Part shown: positions 30,878 through 35,924 of the stretch, piece by piece
How the letters are laid out: each line of letters opens with the position of its first letter
Position numbering within the stretch: the first letter of the stretch is position 1
From: Candidatus Hermodarchaeota archaeon
GTDB lineage: Archaea > Asgardarchaeota > Hermodarchaeia > Hermodarchaeales > Hermodarchaeaceae
NCBI GenBank assembly: GCA_016839805.1
Contig: JAEOTO010000038.1
Span: 1-35,924 of the forward strand
Reading direction: 5' to 3'
Length of the DNA: 35,924 bases
Notes under the pieces: generated by a model
Databases searched by the model: none
What the model was told of the DNA's origin: nothing
What the model saw: only the letters and a program-made list of their open reading frames with translations
Position numbers and translations under genes: made by a program

Positions 30878-31270
30878 CTATTTAGCAAAAAGTTGGGCAA
30901 TTTCTCGCCCAAAATGACGAAAAACCGATACAACATGACCCAATGACTCGATTTTTACCCCAGCACCTATCAACACCAATGGTCCCGCATCGGTAACAAC
31001 GATTATTCCCTTTTCTCCCCGTACTATTAGTTCGAATAAGGGCTCAAAAGCTAATTTGCTAACTGCTTCAATTCCAGTCTGGAGCAGCACAGCGGAAATC
31101 GCTGATAAGAGATCTGGATCAATGTCTACGCCCTTTGTTGAGCTAAACGCCACACGTCGACCGGCTTTCGTAACTACAGCTAAGGTTTCCAATTCAGTGT
31201 ACAGGGTGATTTCCCGTAGATACATAGCTAATTGTTTGGCTTCTTCTTCGCTCATTGCAAATTGCTGCAT
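30878..31270 (-). CDS. Roadblock/LC7-domain protein
   Basis: 130 residues, a single Roadblock/LC7 domain of the kind that dimerises and regulates Ras-like GTPases in eukaryotes and is abundant in Asgard archaea. The strand pattern fits: ETLAVVTKAGRRVAFSS near 30-46, LSAISAVLLQTGIEAVSKL (long helix), then ELIVRGEKGIIVVTDAGPL and VLIGAGVKIESLG, with a final helix VFRHFGREIAQLFA. A 22-residue N-terminal helical extension (EEEAKQLAMYLREI) precedes the domain. No small GTPase gene is within the window. It is closely followed by the HD gene and preceded by the gelsolin-fold gene, 58 bases upstream, all on the minus strand. Confidence 0.75.
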   Translation of the reverse strand: MQQFAMSEEEAKQLAMYLREITLYTELETLAVVTKAGRRVAFSSTKGVDIDPDLLSAISAVLLQTGIEAVSKLAFEPLFELIVRGEKGIIVVTDAGPLVLIGAGVKIESLGHVVSVFRHFGREIAQLFAK

Positions 31271-31328
31271 CGTGTCCCCTCACCATTTTCCTGTTATCTT
31301 TATTATCTAGCTTTATCTAGGTGAACAT

Positions 31329-32150
31329 CTAAGATTTTTGTCGACCCTTTTCACTCCTGGAAGCCTCGATTAAATCAGTAATTTGGCGCGCCATGTCTTC
31401 TTTCACGGAGGGCTTCTCATGAACATATTCTTCTTCCTCTAAATGTTTCAGAAATTCGATTGCTAAAACTTGCCCTTCTTTAATTACTACTCGTGGTGTA
31501 TAACCTTGAGCAAAAATTGTGCCTTCTGGAAGTGAGTCGATTCGCTGAAGTTTTCGTGTAATTGTCGTTTTTCCTAAAACGCTGGTCGTTTCTTCTGTTA
31601 TCCCAAAGGCATCAAATCCTATTAGGACAAATTCTCGTCGGAAACCAGGGACTGGTTCGAGTTGTTCTACTTGTTCGATTATATCTGATGCAGGATGAGG
31701 AACGCTGACAGGTTGTCGTTCAGGTTTTCTTGTTGCTGTAACTACAGCTTGAGTGTAATCACTTGGAGTTGGCTCTTGGGCTGGTGAAGGTAGTGAAGGT
31801 TCTGAAACAGGTCGGGGGGGTGGAGCTGGTGGTTTTTCGACAGCTTGAGTTACACCTTCATCAGGTGTACTCGAGAGCGGTTGACCCATGGCTTCAAGGA
31901 AGGTAGAATCTTCTTGACCTTCATCTTCTGAAATTATCTTGTATACGAGACCACGCTGATCGCGTATTCCGGAGGCTCGACGAGCTGCGATGAATTTGCG
32001 TCGTACAGGTGCCTCTGTACCTTTCCAGATCCAGATTAGTCGTGAATCGTCATCAATGATGATGAGAACCTCATCGGCATTCATGTGAGTCTTCGCTGGA
32101 GCACCATCTGTAATCTGAACTAATTCACCAGTATCGACGACACGGAGCAT
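31329..32150 (-). CDS. Gelsolin-fold domain protein with proline-rich linker
   Basis: 273 residues. The first ~80 match a gelsolin/ADF-H-related gelsolin repeat: DEVLIIIDDDSRLIWIWKG near residues 25-43, RRKFIAARRASG, then VYKIISEDEGQE and FLEAMG, the normal order of the gelsolin fold (WxWxG strand, helix, acidic Ca-type loop). Residues about 95-150 are a Pro/Ser/Glu-rich linker (PPAPPPRPVSEPSLPSP), a possible profilin- or SH3-like binding track. The C-terminal 115 residues (FVLIGFDAFGITEETTSV and IKEGQVLAIEFLKHL) form an unrecognised strand-rich domain. I chose ATG 32150 because the domain begins there; the frame is open to ATG 32249. Gelsolin domains sever or cap actin in eukaryotes. No actin or profilin gene is in the window. 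Confidence 0.72.
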   Translation of the reverse strand: MLRVVDTGELVQITDGAPAKTHMNADEVLIIIDDDSRLIWIWKGTEAPVRRKFIAARRASGIRDQRGLVYKIISEDEGQEDSTFLEAMGQPLSSTPDEGVTQAVEKPPAPPPRPVSEPSLPSPAQEPTPSDYTQAVVTATRKPERQPVSVPHPASDIIEQVEQLEPVPGFRREFVLIGFDAFGITEETTSVLGKTTITRKLQRIDSLPEGTIFAQGYTPRVVIKEGQVLAIEFLKHLEEEEYVHEKPSVKEDMARQITDLIEASRSEKGRQKS

Positions 32151-32322
32151 CACTAATACTCTCGGCACGCAGGTCACCAACCCCAACGAACAGTGTAACA
32201 TATCTCTATGTGTTAATAATTGTTTTCTGGCACTGGGAGGAGATATCAATATTTTTAGCGGTCATTAATGCTGTAAGAGAGTAGCATATAAGGTAAACGC
32301 CGATTCCAATTTCTCGAATTCA

Positions 32323-33702
32323 CTATTTTTTCTTCATGTGCATAGGGGTGATATATTTGTCTGGAGCTGATTCGATGGGCTTCAGATAGGGGAGGAGCGG
32401 TTTTGGTATGAGTATTCGACCATCGGGTTGTACGTTATTTTCGAGAATCGTGGTTATGGATCGCGTTGTGGCAATCACTGTGGAGTTTAGGGTGTGGACA
32501 AATCCTTTGGTGGGGTGCCCCCGTTTTTCAGCGAAACGAATATTCAAACGGTAGGACTGGTAGTCAGTGCAATTGCTGCAGGATACGAATTCTCGGTACC
32601 TCCCTTGAGATGGCATCCAGAGTTCGAGATCATAGGTTTTGGATGCAACTCGGCTGAAGTCACCGCTTGGTAATGTCACGATGCGGAAGGGGATATTGAG
32701 GGGTGTCCAGATGGCTTCTTCGATAGCGATCATCTTCTCAATCCAATCCCAGGATTCATCGGGATGACAGAAGACAAACATTTCGACTTTGGAAAATTGG
32801 TGCACGCGAAAAATACCTTTAGTGTCTTTTCCATGAGCTCCTGCCTCTTTGCGGTAACAGGGACTGTAGCCTGCATACCGCAATGGGAGCTCCTTAATTT
32901 CGAGAACTTCATTCATGTGTTGAGCTGCAATGGGGTGTTCAGAGGTAGCAATGAGATACAGATCTTGGTTTTCGAGCTTGTAGAGAGAGTCCTCAAATGC
33001 GGTGATGTCGGTGACACCACTGTAGGCTGCATGATTGAGCATATTTGGTGGGATTAGGGGTTTGAATCCGTGTTTCGTAATGTTATCTAAGGCGTACAAG
33101 GCTAGCCCGAGGTCTAGCCAGACAATATCATCTATTAGGTAATAAAATCGAGATCCTGCGACCTTGGCTGCACGAGCCGTATCAATCAAACCACTCTCTT
33201 CAGAGATGTCGTAGTGACTTTTGGGCTGTTCATCGACGAGTTCATAGTCAACTTTCTTTTCTTGAGCGGATTCAAGAAATTGGTCAAGATGGTCTTTCCA
33301 GATGCGTGGTTTGCCAACGTATTTTTCTGGACGTGCTTCCGTCTCATCGATCCCCTCTGGTACCGATTCATGCACGATATTAGCAATTGTGCGTAACGCA
33401 TCTAGTCGAGTCTTTTCTAATCCCACGAGTCGTTGTTCTCCGACAGACACCTTCTCGGATAGTTGTTTTGATTGCTGGATTAGTTGGTCTTTTTTCTCCT
33501 TGTCTTTAGTTTTCCCAATTTGTTGTGCAACTTGGTTACGTTGCCGTTGTAACTCAGCAAGGTCTGTCCGGGTTTTTCGCCATTCAGTATCTAGGCGAAC
33601 CGCTTCTTCAACAATATCAATATCCAGTCCACGACGTTGTTGAGATACCCGGAGTATTTCAGGGTCCTCACGAATTGCTGTTAGTATAGACCAAGCACTC
33701 AC
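32323..33702 (-). CDS. serS: Seryl-tRNA synthetase
   Basis: 459 residues, standard (bacterial/most-archaeal) SerRS, not the rare methanogen type. Residues 1-115 form the long antiparallel coiled coil that grips the tRNA-Ser long arm (WRKTRTDLAELQRQRNQVAQ). The class II core follows with motif 1 LYALDNITKHGFKPLIPP, motif 2 YRKEAGAHGKDTKGIFRVHQ and motif 3 LNSTVIATTRSITTILENN (the family's late Arg-containing block). The TSEHPIAAQH serine-binding loop is present. The start is GTG at 33702, with TGAGG eight bases upstream. It lies in the minus-strand block between the secreted repeat protein and the gelsolin-fold gene, with independent spacers on both sides. Confidence 0.9.
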   Translation of the reverse strand: MSAWSILTAIREDPEILRVSQQRRGLDIDIVEEAVRLDTEWRKTRTDLAELQRQRNQVAQQIGKTKDKEKKDQLIQQSKQLSEKVSVGEQRLVGLEKTRLDALRTIANIVHESVPEGIDETEARPEKYVGKPRIWKDHLDQFLESAQEKKVDYELVDEQPKSHYDISEESGLIDTARAAKVAGSRFYYLIDDIVWLDLGLALYALDNITKHGFKPLIPPNMLNHAAYSGVTDITAFEDSLYKLENQDLYLIATSEHPIAAQHMNEVLEIKELPLRYAGYSPCYRKEAGAHGKDTKGIFRVHQFSKVEMFVFCHPDESWDWIEKMIAIEEAIWTPLNIPFRIVTLPSGDFSRVASKTYDLELWMPSQGRYREFVSCSNCTDYQSYRLNIRFAEKRGHPTKGFVHTLNSTVIATTRSITTILENNVQPDGRILIPKPLLPYLKPIESAPDKYITPMHMKKK

Positions 33703-33738
33703 TTGTTACGCCTCAGGAGCACTCAACCATATACGACT

Positions 33739-33768
33739 AAAAAACCTTCCTGCCAGCTTTCAGGGAAG
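33739..33768 (-). terminator. Hairpin terminator after the secreted repeat protein
   Basis: Read on the minus strand, CTTCCC-TG...CA-GGAAG forms a 7-bp stem with one bulge (33747-33769), followed by GGTTTTTT. It lies 22 bases beyond the stop of the repeat-protein gene. Confidence 0.5.
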
Positions 33769-33790
33769 CCAGTAGGGTTTTTCGTTGGAT

Positions 33791-34978
33791 TTAGAACCAC
33801 TCTGCTCGACGAGCACAAATTACGAAGAGGATGACTACAACGATGATGATGACGGCAGCAACAATCCACCAGGGAAATATGTAAGGTTCGAGACCAAAGG
33901 GTTCCAACAGGACTTGTAATTGATCGAGAAGGTCAAGTGTCGAAATTGCGAAATTTGTTTGGGGAGCAAACCCTGAGGGGCCCGTTATGTCCGCGAAGCC
34001 GCCATCAGCTGTTTGGGTATTCAGAATCCATGTCGTGATGTCTGCGGTGGAGAGCTGTGAATCAGCGTTAAGAATTTGCAACCCTGCAACTGCATAGAAG
34101 GTGGCTAATTGAGTGGCAACTGGATCGTCCGGAGTTAGGCTAAACCCACCGTAAAATTGTGGGTAATTTGTATCTGTTCGATAGTGCGGAAGAATGTAGT
34201 CTCTTGCGGCGGTTTGATCGATGATGCTAAGTTGACCAAGAATCTCAAGGCTCCGAAGGGCCATGAATGTTGTTTGTAAATCAGCTGTAACACCACCATA
34301 TCCATTTGTGAATCCACCATAACTGGGTGAAGTGGGAGTTGTAAGCATCTGACTGGAATTAAGCCAGGCTATGGCAAGTGATTGGTTAATCTGGGATAAT
34401 TCACCCAGGCTAGCAAGAGTTTGAATTGCAAAATATGTCGCAGCAACTGTAGCATTATTAGTTGCCTTATCCGCAAAACCACCTAACGTATGAGGGTATT
34501 CGGTGACATTGGTTCGTTGGAGATTGACAACGAAATCAACAAGAGTTTCATTGTTGATAACAGAAGTCGTATTCAGCAGATCAAGAGTGTGAAATGCAGA
34601 ATAACTGGCTGATATTGTGGCATTAAGAGCATCCGGGTTAGGTAGAAATCCACCATAACTTGGGTCTGTACTTGGAGAGGTTGCTTGCAGGTCTTTAATC
34701 CATGTTGTGAGATTTTCAATAAGAACACGATCAGGAAGCAGGAGATCAGCTGTAATCCATGCGTTAAGGGTGTTCAGGACGTTTGCAATGTCAAAAGTAT
34801 TCGATAGAGTGGGAACGGTTGCCCCAGAATGTAGGACTGCTCCACCTGAGCCATCGATGCAAGTGACTGAGAAGGTGATTACGACGTCTTGACGGGTTGG
34901 TACGGCCATAGCTGTGAATGGACTCGCCATTACCAAAAGAAAAAGTCCAAGGATCAGGGTGCTAGTGAACCTTCGCAA
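33791..34978 (-). CDS. Secreted alpha/alpha-toroid (prenyltransferase/squalene-cyclase-like) repeat protein with C-terminal TM anchor
   Basis: 395 residues. A signal peptide (MRRFTSTLILGLFLLVMASP, cut near Ala 25) and a C-terminal TM (WWIVAAVIIIVVVILFVICA) flanked by Arg-Arg anchor the protein outside the cell. Between them are five repeats with GGF (PSYGGF, LGGFAD, PSYGGFTNG, QFYGGF, ADGGFAD), spaced 45-60 residues apart, each with a Tyr/Phe-rich helix pair (SYSAFHTLDLLN, TYFAIQTLASLG, TTFMALRSLEILG). This is the toroid of prenyltransferase-beta and squalene-cyclase proteins. The zinc ligands of true prenyltransferases are not seen, so it is more likely structural or binding. Many N-x-S/T sites suggest a glycosylated surface protein. 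The signal peptide start is the ATG at 34978. Confidence 0.7.
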   Translation of the reverse strand: MRRFTSTLILGLFLLVMASPFTAMAVPTRQDVVITFSVTCIDGSGGAVLHSGATVPTLSNTFDIANVLNTLNAWITADLLLPDRVLIENLTTWIKDLQATSPSTDPSYGGFLPNPDALNATISASYSAFHTLDLLNTTSVINNETLVDFVVNLQRTNVTEYPHTLGGFADKATNNATVAATYFAIQTLASLGELSQINQSLAIAWLNSSQMLTTPTSPSYGGFTNGYGGVTADLQTTFMALRSLEILGQLSIIDQTAARDYILPHYRTDTNYPQFYGGFSLTPDDPVATQLATFYAVAGLQILNADSQLSTADITTWILNTQTADGGFADITGPSGFAPQTNFAISTLDLLDQLQVLLEPFGLEPYIFPWWIVAAVIIIVVVILFVICARRAEWF

Positions 34979-35054
34979 GCAATGTTCCTCCAGATTCGGG
35001 TGTAAGGACGTTCACCGCATGATATACCTTAAAACCTTGTGGTTCTGTGCACCT

Positions 35055-35924
35055 TTACTCAATGGGTCTCGTTGTCAACCAGTGGGTCACAGCCTTCACA
35101 GCGTCCCCACAAGCTCGGACGATTTGACGGGGTTCACCTGTAATGTCTCCAGCGGCGTACACACCGGGAACATTGGTTTGTTGATGTCGGTCTACAATGA
35201 TATTTCCCTTATCGTCTAGCTCGATGCCTGCAGGTTCACAAAATGAGCTATTGGGTTGACACCCTACGGCAATAAAGACGCCATCGACCTTCTGAATCCA
35301 TTCTCGCTTGGTCTTTTTGTTTTGTAATTTTACTCCTGTTATCCCTTTTTCTCCTAATACTTCTAACAGGATTGTGTCCCATAGAATCTCAACATTTGAT
35401 AAAGCCATCAATCGATCTGCGTAGGCTTGTTCGGCTCGGAGTTTATCCCGGCGATGAACCAAATACACCTTTTCTGTGATATTGGCTAAGAAAAGAGCAT
35501 CCATCGCCGCAGTATTTCCGCCTCCAATTACTGCCACCGTTCTTCCCCGAAATAGGGGGCCATCACATGTTGCACAATAACTAATTCCTCGGCCATGATA
35601 CTCGGCTTCTCCTGGAACTCCTAGCTCTGCATCGCAAGCTCCCATGGCTAAGATAATCGCAGGGGCATGGTACTCGTCCCCGTCTGCAGTGATGACGACT
35701 TTCATCTTGTCTGAGAATTGGAATTTTTCTACAGTAGTTAGTTCCTGAATTTCCACACCGGCTTTTTCTGCTTGAGTTTTCATTTTAGCAGTGAGATCTC
35801 CACCACTGATGTTCTCGAAACCGGGGTAATTTTCAATCTGCCAGGCGTTCATCATTCGACCTCCACAAATGCCAGATTCAAGTATCACAGCGTTCAATCC
35901 CATTCTTGCAGCATATAGGCCTGC
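35055..35924 (-). CDS. trxB: Thioredoxin reductase, partial (window end)
   Basis: The gene runs off the right edge, so the N-terminal FAD GxGxxG is outside. The visible 290 residues match TrxB: GICGGRMMNAWQIENYPGFE near the FAD isoalloxazine, then the redox CxxC YCATCDGPLFRG, the NADPH site VAVIGGGNTAAMDALFLAN, HRRDKLRAE and the late FAD block GVYAAGDITGEPRQIV. It reduces thioredoxin with NADPH. The stop is at 35055. The last visible codons at the window edge read AGLYAARMGLNAVILE, so the frame continues past 35924. Confidence 0.9.
   Translation of the reverse strand, partial: AGLYAARMGLNAVILESGICGGRMMNAWQIENYPGFENISGGDLTAKMKTQAEKAGVEIQELTTVEKFQFSDKMKVVITADGDEYHAPAIILAMGACDAELGVPGEAEYHGRGISYCATCDGPLFRGRTVAVIGGGNTAAMDALFLANITEKVYLVHRRDKLRAEQAYADRLMALSNVEILWDTILLEVLGEKGITGVKLQNKKTKREWIQKVDGVFIAVGCQPNSSFCEPAGIELDDKGNIIVDRHQQTNVPGVYAAGDITGEPRQIVRACGDAVKAVTHWLTTRPIE

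Noticed and set aside
1..35924. CRISPR array or rRNA/tRNA genes anywhere in the window
   Set aside because: No regularly spaced repeats, no GGTTCGAATCC-like T-arm with acceptor pairing, and no rRNA-like blocks seen on either strand.

Overview
The window most likely comes from an Asgard (Promethearchaeota) archaeon. Two tandem ESCRT-III (Snf7-type) genes, a gelsolin-fold protein with a proline-rich linker, a Roadblock/LC7 protein, an archaeal lipid prenyltransferase of the UbiA family and archaeal-type AspRS point there together. TATA-like promoter boxes, mixed leaderless and Shine-Dalgarno starts, and frequent GTG/TTG starts fit an archaeon. I see no rRNA, tRNA or CRISPR array. I cannot fix the lineage within Asgard from the sequence alone.

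Layout. 1-4.6 kb: small membrane proteins, a peptidase S51 homologue, a nitroreductase and an unrecognised gene behind a perfect 16-bp palindrome. This stretch also has a TnpB/IS605-type right-end scar and a 19-bp direct repeat bracketing 2.1 kb. 4.6-8.9 kb: a co-oriented ion-transport block (VIT/CCC1-like, UspA-like, NhaA, ArsB/NhaD-like). 9-12.6 kb: small or unknown genes, including a very basic and a very acidic microprotein ending at a clear hairpin terminator, a protein with a PolX-type HhH domain, and two paralogous 2-TM proteins. 12.7-15.9 kb (minus strand): ferritin-like protein, CorA, MscS and a DUF308/HdeD-like protein. 16-18.1 kb: a 13-bp inverted repeat, a broken isopentenyl phosphate kinase and a polyprenol-kinase-like CTP-dependent enzyme. 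18.1-22.3 kb: a HisH-like/HisF-like/PP-loop amidotransferase operon of the kind that amidates surface sugars, then a D-aminoacylase-type amidohydrolase.

22.5-25.4 kb: the ESCRT-III pair, convergent with a 499-residue zinc-finger/GRAM-like protein. 25.5-27.1 kb (minus): UbiA prenyltransferase followed by a metallophosphoesterase whose only plausible start is CTG. 27.3-28.8 kb: a degenerate HerA/FtsK-like protein, a helical microprotein and a second, much better preserved TnpB relic whose 3' hairpin looks like the end of an omega-RNA. 28.8-35.9 kb (minus): AspRS, HD phosphohydrolase, Roadblock, gelsolin-fold protein, SerRS, a secreted alpha/alpha-toroid repeat protein and a thioredoxin reductase cut by the window end.

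Together the window mixes housekeeping genes (aaRS, TrxB, lipid synthesis, ion homeostasis) with eukaryotic-signature membrane/cytoskeleton genes. The most promising places for new biology are the ESCRT-III pair with its zinc-finger/GRAM neighbour, the gelsolin/Roadblock neighbourhood, the basic/acidic microprotein pair and the orphan TnpB/omega-RNA relics. All assignments come from reading motifs by eye; no database search was run.
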